The translations under genes and the position numbers were made by a program. From Mycobacterium pinniadriaticum (GTDB taxonomy: Bacteria; Actinomycetota; Actinomycetes; Mycobacteriales; Mycobacteriaceae), in contig NZ_JAPJDO010000021.1 of assembly GCF_026242045.1 (NCBI RefSeq), positions 1 through 64,000 of the forward strand: a DNA stretch of 64,000 bases, given 5' to 3'. The notes beneath the pieces were generated by a model, which was not told the origin of the DNA, did not search any database, and saw nothing but the letters and a program-made list of their open reading frames with translations. Of this stretch, positions 1-9,236 are shown piece by piece (positions within the stretch are counted from its first letter, which is position 1; every line of letters starts with the position of its first letter).

Positions 1-105
1 CACCTCCGCGGGTCGGCCCTTGGCTTTCGCAACCTCACCAACTACATCGCCCGATCACTACTGGAAACCGGCGGATTCAAACCCCAACTACACCGTCAAT
101 CATGA
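1..105 (+). CDS. ISL3-type transposase, C-terminal fragment
   Basis: The first 34 codons are open at the left edge and end in TGA. The tail contains ALGFRNLTNYIARSLLET, which matches the usual C-terminus of mycobacterial ISL3-family transposases as I remember it. Only the last residues are in the window, so catalytic residues and intactness cannot be judged. The stop codon lies inside the terminal inverted repeat of the element, as is common for compact insertion sequences. Confidence 0.75.
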   Translation, partial: HLRGSALGFRNLTNYIARSLLETGGFKPQLHRQS

Positions 106-111
106 AGAGCC
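1..111 (+). mobile_element. Right end of an ISL3-family insertion sequence
   Basis: Read on the minus strand from position 111 inward, the sequence begins GGCTCTTCATGATTG. This is the GGCTCTTC-type terminal repeat typical of ISL3 elements. The element enters from the left edge, so the other end and the expected 8-bp target duplication (which would start at 112) cannot be checked here. Confidence 0.65.
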
Positions 112-153
112 CGTAAAGGTCCCCGACACGCCGAGCGTGCGGGGACCTTTACG
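112..153. terminator. Hairpin between IS end and the minus-strand operon
   Basis: Arms 112-130 and 136-153 pair almost perfectly (CGTAAAGGTCCCCG with its complement, one bulged A) around a 5-base loop. The hairpin sits 16 bp past the stop of the epimerase-like gene and directly next to the IS end. There is no U tract, so it would be a mycobacterial-type terminator, usable in both directions. Confidence 0.55.
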
Positions 154-168
154 TCTGCTCGCGTGGCC

Positions 169-1071
169 CTAGGTGATCCGGATGGTGAACACTGAGACGG
201 CCGGTCGGCCGGGCGCCGCGGTGCGGTAGCCGCCCGTTCTCAGCGCGTTGGTCGGCGCGGCCATCGGCTCGATGGCGACGAGATCGTCGTTGCCGGGGGC
301 GAAGATCTGCGCGGCCGGGAACCCGTGGTCGAAGATCATCTCGATCCGGCGGTCGCCGCCCGCGAGGCTGAACATCCCGCCCTCCGTCACTCCGTCGAAG
401 CCGTCGTCAAATGTGCTGTCGCCCAGAGATTCCGAGAATGCCGGCCACTCTTCGACGTCGCCGGTCGGGATACCCCGGGCATCTACCGGCAGATGCCGTA
501 GGCCCGGAGTCTGCAGCCGCCATCGCGATCGGGGCACCCCGGGAATGGTCAGGTAGGGGTGAAAGCCGTAGCACAGCGGTACCGCCGCCTCGGTCGTGGG
601 CGTGACGGTGGTGGTCACCGTCAGTGCGCGGCCGGCCAGGGTGATGTCGAGCGTCAGGATGTGTGGGAATGGGAAGTTGGCCAGCAATCGCGGCTGGGTG
701 CCGAAATCCAGCTCGGCTGTCAGCCGGCTCTCGGATTGTTCGGTGACCAGCCAGCCCGGGTAGGCGGCCAGCACGCCGTGCATCGGCAGGCCGTTGGCAT
801 CGGTGCGGACCCCGCCGACGCCGGGGGTCAAGGTCACCGCGCCACCGTCGACGTCATAGCCATTGGCGCCCAGCCGATTCGCCCAGGGATAGAGCAGCGG
901 GATGCCCATCGTCTTGCCATCCGACAGGTAGGCCTGCAGACCGCGGCGCTGCCCGAGCAGCTCGACGCCGTCGTCGAACAGCGAGGTGCAGATCATGCCC
1001 GCCGGCGGCACGTACGTGGCGGTCAAGGATGAGGATGGATCGCGCAGAACGACGGACGGCAGTTCGGCCAC
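169..1071 (-). CDS. Aldose 1-epimerase family protein
   Basis: A 300-residue protein of the galactose-mutarotase superfamily, which interconverts alpha and beta anomers of hexoses or related sugars. Family landmarks are visible: NRLG at residues 65-68, His98 in PMHG, GFHP at 169-172 (second catalytic-region His) and AIEPM with Glu268 as likely catalytic base. Length is normal for the family. It starts with GTG only 9 bp after the acyl carrier protein stop, so it looks like the last gene of the seven-gene operon that begins at 6567. Why a sugar mutarotase sits with a 2-oxoacid dehydrogenase and an ACP is not clear. The exact sugar substrate cannot be read from sequence. Confidence 0.85.
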   Translation of the reverse strand: MAELPSVVLRDPSSSLTATYVPPAGMICTSLFDDGVELLGQRRGLQAYLSDGKTMGIPLLYPWANRLGANGYDVDGGAVTLTPGVGGVRTDANGLPMHGVLAAYPGWLVTEQSESRLTAELDFGTQPRLLANFPFPHILTLDITLAGRALTVTTTVTPTTEAAVPLCYGFHPYLTIPGVPRSRWRLQTPGLRHLPVDARGIPTGDVEEWPAFSESLGDSTFDDGFDGVTEGGMFSLAGGDRRIEMIFDHGFPAAQIFAPGNDDLVAIEPMAAPTNALRTGGYRTAAPGRPAVSVFTIRIT

Positions 1072-1080
1072 CGTCGAAGT

Positions 1081-1323
1081 CTATCGGCGGGCGCCGATGT
1101 AGCTCGTCAGATCGTCGATCGTGCGCAGGGAGGCGTACGCGGACTCCGGGATCTCGACCTCGAAGCGCTTGTGCAACCGGACCAGGAAGTTGAGCCAATC
1201 CATCGAGTCGAGGTCGACCTGGTCGCGCAGCAACTCGGTGTCGGACAGATCGCCCTCTTCGATTTCCGGTGCGATCGCGAGCAGTTCTTCCACGACCTGG
1301 TCGCGGATCCCGGTGTCGCTCAC
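1081..1323 (-). CDS. Acyl carrier protein, free-standing
   Basis: An 80-residue acidic protein with the phosphopantetheine attachment motif DLDSMDW (Ser40) and the four-helix ACP pattern. The GTG start gives a normal ACP length; a longer reading frame upstream would run into the E2 gene. It lies 13 bp after the E2 stop and 9 bp before the epimerase-like gene, so it is probably co-transcribed with the dehydrogenase. Dedicated ACPs next to E1/E2 genes are known from a few pathways that move a short acyl group from lipoyl-E2 to an ACP, which is the most interesting reading here. No ketosynthase or other fatty acid gene is nearby. Confidence 0.9.
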   Translation of the reverse strand: MSDTGIRDQVVEELLAIAPEIEEGDLSDTELLRDQVDLDSMDWLNFLVRLHKRFEVEIPESAYASLRTIDDLTSYIGARR

Positions 1324-1336
1324 GTCGGGCTCCCTT

Positions 1337-2560
1337 CTACAACTCGTCGGGCTGCTGGAGCAGCCGGTTGATCTCGGCGAGGAACAGCGCGCCGCGGTGA
1401 CCGTCGCTGGCACGATGGTCGGCGGCCAGGCTGGCCTGCACCGTCGTGGCCACCCGGATGCCACCGTCGACGACGACGACTCGCTGTGCGGGCCGGCCGA
1501 AGCCGACCAGCGCCACCTGCGGCGGATAGATCACGCCGAAGACGGAGTCGACACCCTTGTCGCCGAGGTTGGTGACCGTGATGGTCGGGTCCGACATCTC
1601 CGAACTGCGTAGCGATCCGGCCCTGGCACGGGCCACCAGATCGATCAGGTCACCCATCAGTTCATCGAGCTTTTTCTCGTTGACGTCGTGGATGGCCGGC
1701 GCCACGAGCCCGCCGCCGCGCAGCGAGATCGCCACGCCCACATGCACACCCGCGGCCGGCTGATACCCGTCGTCGTGCCAGAACCCGTTGAACTCGGAAA
1801 ACCGCTGCGCTGCCAGCGCCACCGCTTTGAGCTGCAACACCGCCGGTAGTAGCCGCTCGGTGATCGGCCGGTTCACGTTCTGCTCGGTCAACCAGCCCAG
1901 GGCGGTGTCGAGCACGATCTCGTCGGCCAGGTAGTAGTGCGGGATCTCCCGTTTGGAGCGGCTCATCGCCGCGGCGATCGAAGCACGCATGGCCGCCCCC
2001 CGCGCGGCTGCCTTCTGCGCCGCGGACTTCGGTTCGGCCGGGGCGGCGGGCGCCGCGGGCTTGAGCTTCGGCTCTTCGTGATGCTTGGTGGCCGCTGCAT
2101 GCTCGACGTCGGTCAGCGTGATGGCGCCCTGCGGCCCGGTGCCCGTCACGCCGCTCAGGTCGACGCCCAGGGAGGCGGCCGTGCGTCGGGCCACCGGAGA
2201 CACCCACAACCGGTGACCCACGGGCGCGGCGGGGACAGGCCGGCGCGCAGCGGCGGGCGGTTCGGTGGTAGCGGCCGCCACCGGCGCCGCAGCCGGTGAG
2301 GCGGTGCGAGGTTGCACCGCCTCACCGGGCTCGGCCAGGGTTGCCAAAGGGGTGCCGACGGCCACGGTCTGTCCGACCGGAACGAGCAGCTCGGCGACCA
2401 CACCGTCGTGCCAGCACTCGATTTCCACTGCGGCCTTGGTGGTTTCGACGACCGCGACGATCTGGCCGCGGCTGATCGTGTCACCGGGCTTGACCAGCCA
2501 CTCATCGAGGGTGCCTTCGTCCATGTCGGCGCCCAGCGCGGGCATGGTGAACTCGATCAC
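1337..2560 (-). CDS. Dihydrolipoamide acyltransferase (E2) of a 2-oxoacid dehydrogenase complex
   Basis: A 407-residue E2. An N-terminal lipoyl domain carries its lipoyl Lys42 in ETTKAAVEIE. An Ala/Pro linker and a peripheral subunit-binding domain (about 118-150, with GTGPQGAI) follow, then the catalytic acyltransferase domain from about 185 with the active-site motif HRASDG near the C-terminus. It transfers the acyl group made by E1 from lipoamide to an acceptor, normally CoA. The GTG start overlaps the E1beta stop by 4 bp (GTGA). Only one lipoyl domain is present, unlike the three found in mycobacterial DlaT or BCKDH-type proteins of some species. There is no E3 gene in the operon, so a shared lipoamide dehydrogenase would be needed. 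Confidence 0.92.
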   Translation of the reverse strand: MIEFTMPALGADMDEGTLDEWLVKPGDTISRGQIVAVVETTKAAVEIECWHDGVVAELLVPVGQTVAVGTPLATLAEPGEAVQPRTASPAAAPVAAATTEPPAAARRPVPAAPVGHRLWVSPVARRTAASLGVDLSGVTGTGPQGAITLTDVEHAAATKHHEEPKLKPAAPAAPAEPKSAAQKAAARGAAMRASIAAAMSRSKREIPHYYLADEIVLDTALGWLTEQNVNRPITERLLPAVLQLKAVALAAQRFSEFNGFWHDDGYQPAAGVHVGVAISLRGGGLVAPAIHDVNEKKLDELMGDLIDLVARARAGSLRSSEMSDPTITVTNLGDKGVDSVFGVIYPPQVALVGFGRPAQRVVVVDGGIRVATTVQASLAADHRASDGHRGALFLAEINRLLQQPDEL

Positions 2561-3570
2561 TGGTCGCTCACCCCGGGTCGCTCCGCTCCCGCCCGCTGAT
2601 CGTCCCCGAACAGCCCCTGCACGGCGGCCACGATCTTGTCGGGCTGTGGCAGCGCTGCCTCCTCGAGGTGCTTGGCGTAGGGGATCGGCACCTCGACACT
2701 GCACACCCGGGCGATCGGGGCATCCAGGTCGTAGAACGCGCCCTCGACGATTCGGGCGCTGATCTCGGCGGCCAGGCTGCCGGTGCGCCACGCCTCGTCG
2801 ACCACCACCGCGCGGTGCGTCTTGCGCACCGAATCCAGGATCGTGGCGTCGTCCAAGGGCCGCAGCACCCGTAGATCGATCACCTCGCAGTCGATTCCGG
2901 CCAGGGCGAGCTGGTCGGCGGCGTCCAGTGCCTTGGGCACGCACCCGCCGTAGGCAATCAGCGTGACGTCGGTTCCGGCGCGGCGCACGGCGGCCCGGCG
3001 GATGTCCGTCGGTGCCAGCGTTTCGGCGTCGATGGAGGTGTTGTACAGCTGGACGTGTTCGAAGATGATCACCGGATCGGGGTCCTCCAGTGCCGTCAGC
3101 AGCATCCCGTAGGCGTCGGCGACCGTCGCCGGTGCGACCACCGTGATACCCGGGATGTGCGCATACCAGCCCTCCAGGCTGTGTGAATGCTGGGCGGCGA
3201 GTTGCCGGCCGGCGCCGGTGGCCATCCGGACGACCAACGGAACCGAGAACTGTCCGCCCGACATGTGTCTAAGGGCGGCAGCGGTGTTCACGATCTGGTC
3301 CAGCGCGAGCAGGCTGAAGTTCACGGTCATGACTTCGACGATCGGGCGCAGCCCGTTCACGGCGGCGCCGATGCCGATGCCGACGAAACCGAGTTCGGAC
3401 AGCGGGGTGTCGCGAATCCGCTCTGGTCCGAATTCCTCGAGGAGCCCCTTGGAGGCGGCGTAGGTGCCGCCGTAGCGGCCGACGTCCTCACCCAGCAAGA
3501 CGACGCGTGAGTCGTTGCGCATCGCTTCGCGGATCGCATCGTGGACGGCGGTGCGATAGGTGGTCTTCAT
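2557..3570 (-). CDS. 2-oxoacid dehydrogenase E1 component, beta subunit
   Basis: A 337-residue transketolase-like beta subunit of a heterotetrameric E1 (pyruvate, acetoin or branched-chain type). The GEDVGRYGG motif near residue 28, the GFVGIGIGAA segment and the C-terminal transketolase domain are intact. With the alpha subunit it decarboxylates a 2-oxoacid or cleaves acetoin on thiamine diphosphate and passes the acyl unit to lipoyl-E2. It overlaps the alpha gene by 4 bp (ATGA) and the E2 gene by 4 bp, so translation is coupled throughout. Substrate cannot be decided from sequence; acetoin and pyruvate are the leading options. Confidence 0.9.
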   Translation of the reverse strand: MKTTYRTAVHDAIREAMRNDSRVVLLGEDVGRYGGTYAASKGLLEEFGPERIRDTPLSELGFVGIGIGAAVNGLRPIVEVMTVNFSLLALDQIVNTAAALRHMSGGQFSVPLVVRMATGAGRQLAAQHSHSLEGWYAHIPGITVVAPATVADAYGMLLTALEDPDPVIIFEHVQLYNTSIDAETLAPTDIRRAAVRRAGTDVTLIAYGGCVPKALDAADQLALAGIDCEVIDLRVLRPLDDATILDSVRKTHRAVVVDEAWRTGSLAAEISARIVEGAFYDLDAPIARVCSVEVPIPYAKHLEEAALPQPDKIVAAVQGLFGDDQRAGAERPGVSDQ

Positions 3571-4543
3571 GAACGTGCCTCCGCACCAGCAGGTGTCATC
3601 AGATCGCGGGTCAGTTCGGCGATGCTCTCCAGGGTTCCAGCCTCGGCGTAGGCCACCGCCTCGTCGACCTCGCCGGCGGCACGCTGTTCCATCGCGGCGA
3701 TGTCCTCGGCGCTGACGGTGCCCTCGGCCAGACACTTCTCGGTGAACAGGCGGATCGGGTCGCGTTCGCGCCAGTGTTCGACTTCGGTCTTCTCCCGGTA
3801 CAGCTCGGGGTCGAACATCGAGTGCGGGCGGAACCGGTAGGTGCGGAACTCGACGAAGAACGGTCCGCCGTTGGTGTGGATGTGGTCGACGGCGGCAGCG
3901 GTGGTGGCGTGGCAGGCCAGCACGTCCATACCGTCGACCGACGCGGTCGGCACCCGATAGGACGCCGCCTTGGCGGTCAGGTCGGTCTGGGACAGTTCCC
4001 GGTCGATCGCCGTGCCCATCGCGTAGCGGTTGTTCTCGCACAGATAGAGCACCGGCAACTGCCACAGCTCGGCCATGTTCAGCGATTCGTGAAACGCGCC
4101 TTCGGCGATGGCGCCCTCGCCGAAATAGCACGCGGTCACGCGGTCGCGCTTGAGTTGTGCGTCGGCGAACGCGAGCCCGGTCGCCAGCGGGAGGCCGCCG
4201 GCCACGATCGCGTTGCCGCCGTAGAACCGGCGTGATGCGTCGAACAGGTGCATCGACCCGCCGCGGCCACGCGAGCAGCCCTCCTGCTTGCCGAACATCT
4301 CGGCCATGATCGAGGTCATCGGGATCCCGCGGAGCAGGGCGTGTGCGTGCTCGCGGTAGGTGGCCACCACGGCATCCTCGGAACCCAGGGCGCGCAGCGA
4401 ACCGGTGGCCACCGCTTCCTCGCCGACGTAGAGGTGTAGAAAGCCGCGGATCTTTGCGGCGCTGTACATCTCGGCGCACTTCTCTTCCATCCGGCGCACC
4501 CGGATCATGTCGGAGAGCAGCCCGTGGGCCAGATCCCGGTCGG

Positions 4544-4547
<4 letters not shown>
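3567..4547 (-). CDS. 2-oxoacid dehydrogenase E1 component, alpha subunit
   Basis: A 326-residue thiamine-diphosphate-dependent E1 alpha subunit. The ThDP motif runs from GEGAIAEG at 143 to ENN at 171-173, and the GSMHLFD segment at 97-103 is typical of acetoin and pyruvate dehydrogenase alpha chains. It overlaps both neighbours by 4 bp, so ligase, E1alpha, E1beta and E2 form one translationally coupled unit. The family resemblance is closest to AcoA-like proteins, but no acoR-type regulator or lipoamide dehydrogenase is near. Confidence 0.9.
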
Positions 4548-6301
<1,754 letters not shown>

Positions 6302-6309
6302 GGGTCCTC

Positions 6310-6567
6310 TCAGACGCGTGGTGGAGACAGGACGCCGTCGCGGCGGGCCCGGCCGAGGTTGGCCATCACGCGATCCAGCACGGTGGCGTAGGCGGCACCG
6401 TTGTTCAGGATGTCGTGAAGGTCTTGATGGCGGAGGTAGGCGTCGAGGCGCCGTTCCAACGGCCAGTCCCAATAGGTGCGCCCGGTATAGGGCGAGCACA
6501 GGAACTCCCAAGCAATGGTGTCGAGTTCACACTCGACGGTCTCGTCTGCCGGACCGGCAGTCGTCAT
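6310..6567 (-). CDS. Small unknown protein heading the dehydrogenase operon
   Basis: An 85-residue protein rich in Trp, Tyr and Arg (segment SPYTGRTYWDWPLERR) with no membrane segment or motif I recognise. A good ribosome-binding site (GAGGGG) precedes the ATG, and the stop is 8 bp before the ligase start, so it is probably a real first gene of the operon. It may be a subunit or regulator specific to this dehydrogenase. The 110 bp upstream of it must hold the operon promoter, but no clear box stands out. Confidence 0.6.
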   Translation of the reverse strand: MTTAGPADETVECELDTIAWEFLCSPYTGRTYWDWPLERRLDAYLRHQDLHDILNNGAAYATVLDRVMANLGRARRDGVLSPPRV

Positions 6568-6677
6568 TTCAGCCCCTCACTACCACCCACCCCCAGATGT
6601 GATGGTCGTCTCAGCGCGGGCGGTTCGAAAGGGACGAAAGTCACAGAACTCGGTACAAAGGTCGCGCTCGACTCGGG

Positions 6678-7853
6678 TCACCCCAGCGGGTCGTGCTGGA
6701 TCCGTTCGGGCGGGGCACCCTTGGCGACCAGCGCGTCGTAGGTGGCGCGCACCATCTCGGGACCGCCGCAGATCAGAATCTGCCGATCGCCCCAGGCGCC
6801 GTATTTGGTCACCACCTCGGGCAGCCGGCCCGTCTGGCGCACATGCAGACCGCGCGGCGGCTGGACGTCGGGATAGTCGGTCGCCCACGGCGGGTCGCCG
6901 GCGTACTCCGACACCGGCGACACTGACAGCCACGGGTTGGTTGCGGCGATCTCCCACAGGGTCCGCAGGTCGTACAACTCGCAGGGATAGCGGGCTCCGA
7001 AGAACAGGTGTACCCGGGGGTTGTCGCCGAACCGGCACAGGTCCATGATCAGTGCCCGCAGTGGTGCCAGTCCGGTGCTGCCGGCCACCATCAGCACGTC
7101 CTCGCCGTCGCGGTCGACCTCCATCGCGCCGTGCGGGCTGGACAGCCGCCACCGGTCGCCGGGCCGGGTCTCGGCCACGATGGAATTGCTCACAATGCCG
7201 CCCAGCACGGCGCGCACGTGGAATTCGATGAAGCCGTCCGGATCGGCCGGCATGGCCGGCGAGAGATACCGCCACCGTCGGGGCCACTGCGGGATCTGGA
7301 CGTTGACGTACTGACCCGGGTGGTAGGCCAGCGGCCGGTCCAGATGCAGGCGGACGATCGCGATATCGCGGGATACCCGGTGATGTTCGACGACGGTGCC
7401 GTCCCACCAGGCCGGTCCGTCCTCGGCGTCGGCCGCGCCGGCCATGATGCCGGTGATCAGGTTGATGGCCTGGGTGGCGGCGTCGTCGACCGCCCCGGAC
7501 CAGCTGTCGATCAGATGGCTGCGCATCGTGGCGTACCAGGCTTGCCGCATGCTGTCGTAGTGCTGTTGGGTCACCCCGTATTTGCGATGGTCACGACCCA
7601 GCTGCGCGAGGAAGGCCACCGGGGCCTGGGCGCGCTGGGCCACGAATTCACCGAACACCCAGTGCATGGCTTCGCCGAACGCCGAGCGTTGCGGCGCCAG
7701 CTCTGGTCCGAACAGGTCCCGCACTTCGGCGTCGAGCGCGAACCACCGGGTGTAGAAGCGCTGGACGAGCAGGTCGGAGTCGGACCCGGGCGCCCCGGAA
7801 TTTTCGAAGGCAGCCTGCAGTACCGCAAGCGCGTCACGATCCTCCAGGCCCAC
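6678..7853 (-). CDS. Type II flavohaemoglobin (globin + FAD/NAD reductase)
   Basis: A 391-residue fusion of an N-terminal globin (about 8-140, likely proximal His89 in GRDHRKYG) and a ferredoxin-NADP-reductase-like module. The FAD motif RYLS is at 195-198 and the nucleotide motif GSTGLAP at 258-264. Size and position next to clpB match M. tuberculosis Rv0385, the type II flavohaemoglobin. Classical flavohaemoglobins detoxify nitric oxide. The mycobacterial type II proteins differ in haem-pocket and FAD-binding residues and have been linked instead to D-lactate oxidation, so NO dioxygenase activity should not be assumed. The start is GTG. Confidence 0.88.
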   Translation of the reverse strand: MGLEDRDALAVLQAAFENSGAPGSDSDLLVQRFYTRWFALDAEVRDLFGPELAPQRSAFGEAMHWVFGEFVAQRAQAPVAFLAQLGRDHRKYGVTQQHYDSMRQAWYATMRSHLIDSWSGAVDDAATQAINLITGIMAGAADAEDGPAWWDGTVVEHHRVSRDIAIVRLHLDRPLAYHPGQYVNVQIPQWPRRWRYLSPAMPADPDGFIEFHVRAVLGGIVSNSIVAETRPGDRWRLSSPHGAMEVDRDGEDVLMVAGSTGLAPLRALIMDLCRFGDNPRVHLFFGARYPCELYDLRTLWEIAATNPWLSVSPVSEYAGDPPWATDYPDVQPPRGLHVRQTGRLPEVVTKYGAWGDRQILICGGPEMVRATYDALVAKGAPPERIQHDPLG

Positions 7854-7896
7854 GGCGGCGATTTTAGGCGCGTCGGCGGGCTCCGGTGATCACGAT

Positions 7897-8565
7897 CTAC
7901 AGGCCGTGGATGCCCTTGTACAGCACCATGAGGCCGATGACGACGAGGATCACGGCGACCAGCGTCGCGTGCTGAGCCTCCATCCAGTTCTTCAGTCTGG
8001 TCAGTGGTTCGTCCAGCCGCTCGCCGGCGACCAGGTAGGCCAGCACCGGCAGCGCCACCGATGACGCGGCCACGGCGGTGAACACCGCGTCGGCAGTCCA
8101 GGCGCCGGTGACGCCCAGGCCCGCCGACCCGATCGCCAAACCCGCTGCGGCACACATGAACAGAACCTTCGGATTGATCACGACCAGTACCACCGCGGTC
8201 ACGAAGGCGCGGCCGGGGCCGATGCTGGTCATCGATGTCAGCCAGCCCGGTGTGTGTCCCGAACGCTTGCGGGTGAACCAGCGGTAGAGGCCGAACACGA
8301 TGAGTGCCGCGCCGATCGCGATGCGGACGTACGGTGCCCAGACCGGTTGCTTGTTGAGTCCGCCGAGCGCGTTGGATATCAGCACGAATCCCGCCGTCAG
8401 GGCGCCGATGCCGAGCACCCACCCCACCAGGAACGCCATGCTGGTGGGCCGTGGTGCGGGGGTGTGCAGCATGAGAATGCCCGGGATGATCGTCAGCGGG
8501 GACAGCGTGATGACGAGCGCCAGGGGGATGAGTTCGGTCAGCTCCGAGCCCAGACCGGTCGTCAC
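7897..8565 (-). CDS. GAP/Sap family integral membrane protein
   Basis: A 222-residue protein with about six transmembrane helices and a central basic loop (RWFTRKRSGHTPGW). The pattern fits the SfLAP/GAP family, whose mycobacterial member Sap takes part in moving sulfolipid-1 or other glycolipids to the surface. The N-terminal segment SELTELIPLALVITLSPLTI is characteristic. It lies 43 bp upstream of the flavohaemoglobin gene on the same strand. No glycolipid genes are adjacent, so the cargo is unknown. Confidence 0.75.
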   Translation of the reverse strand: MTTGLGSELTELIPLALVITLSPLTIIPGILMLHTPAPRPTSMAFLVGWVLGIGALTAGFVLISNALGGLNKQPVWAPYVRIAIGAALIVFGLYRWFTRKRSGHTPGWLTSMTSIGPGRAFVTAVVLVVINPKVLFMCAAAGLAIGSAGLGVTGAWTADAVFTAVAASSVALPVLAYLVAGERLDEPLTRLKNWMEAQHATLVAVILVVIGLMVLYKGIHGL

Positions 8566-8625
8566 AGATGCCTCCTGGCGCTAGACGGACACGTGCGATC
8601 AGGGCTGACCGTACTATCTCTGCCC

Positions 8626-9036
8626 GTGGGCAGAGACCTCGAGGAGGAAAAGGGTGATGACGGCCACGACGGTGGACACAACACCCTGATCTACGTCTCC
8701 GGGGTCGCCGCGGTACTCCTGCTGGTGGTTTTGGTGTTCGCGGTGATGCGGACCTCGAGCGACTCGCAGAGACACGACGGTCCGGTGACCTACCCGCCGG
8801 CGACGCGGGCCACGTCGACGACCACGACAAGGACCACGACGAGGACCGCGACAACGTCACCGCGGATCTCGACCACCGACCTGAACCCCGCCAGCGAGCC
8901 ACCGCCGTTACCCACCGAGACCGCGGAGGAACTGACCACCCCTTCGGAGACGGAGGAATCCTCCACTCCCACGACGACGGTCACGCTCACCAACCCGTAC
9001 GCCACGACGTCGCCGCCGAACGCCGGGCACACCTAG
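8626..9036 (+). CDS. Membrane-anchored Thr/Ser/Pro-rich protein
   Basis: A 136-residue protein from a GTG start. It has a short acidic cytoplasmic N-terminus, one hydrophobic helix (TLIYVSGVAAVLLLVVLVFA) and then a long tail dominated by Thr, Ser and Pro. The tail resembles mycobacterial cell-wall linker domains that are often O-mannosylated. It may be a short sensor, anchor or spacer protein; no enzymatic motif is present. The gene is divergent from the GAP-family gene, and a small membrane protein starts about 30 bp downstream. Confidence 0.6.
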   Translation: MGRDLEEEKGDDGHDGGHNTLIYVSGVAAVLLLVVLVFAVMRTSSDSQRHDGPVTYPPATRATSTTTTRTTTRTATTSPRISTTDLNPASEPPPLPTETAEELTTPSETEESSTPTTTVTLTNPYATTSPPNAGHT

Positions 9037-9065
9037 GTGCGTACTACCTGCGGGGGATTCTGCCC

Positions 9066-9236
9066 GTGCTCTGCGTCAACGTGGTCTGGGCGGTAGTTTT
9101 CTACCTCGTCACCGTGCACTTCTGGACACAAGCCGGGCAGGTGTGCCACATCGCGGTGGTTGGTGCAATTGTCATGTTCTGCAACCGATCCCATGCGAAA
9201 CGCGATCGGGTGACGCCGGCGAGGAGCGCGCGATGA
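9066..9236 (+). CDS. Small two-helix membrane protein, coupled to guanine deaminase
   Basis: A 56-codon frame from GTG, with GGGGGA 8 bp upstream. It encodes two hydrophobic stretches (VLCVNVVWAVVFYLVTVHFW and VCHIAVVGAIVMFC) followed by a basic tail. Its TGA overlaps the ATG of the deaminase gene (ATGA), the signature of translational coupling, and the overlap, ribosome-binding site and hydrophobic pattern together argue that it is real. The start is uncertain; translation could begin a few codons earlier with a rarer start. It resembles short mycobacterial membrane proteins of unknown role. Confidence 0.5.
   Translation: MLCVNVVWAVVFYLVTVHFWTQAGQVCHIAVVGAIVMFCNRSHAKRDRVTPARSAR

Noticed and set aside
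8254..8625. Longer start for the Thr-rich membrane protein
   Set aside because: The upstream part overlaps the divergent GAP-family gene and lacks membrane or family character; the GTG at 8626 gives a sensible short N-terminus.
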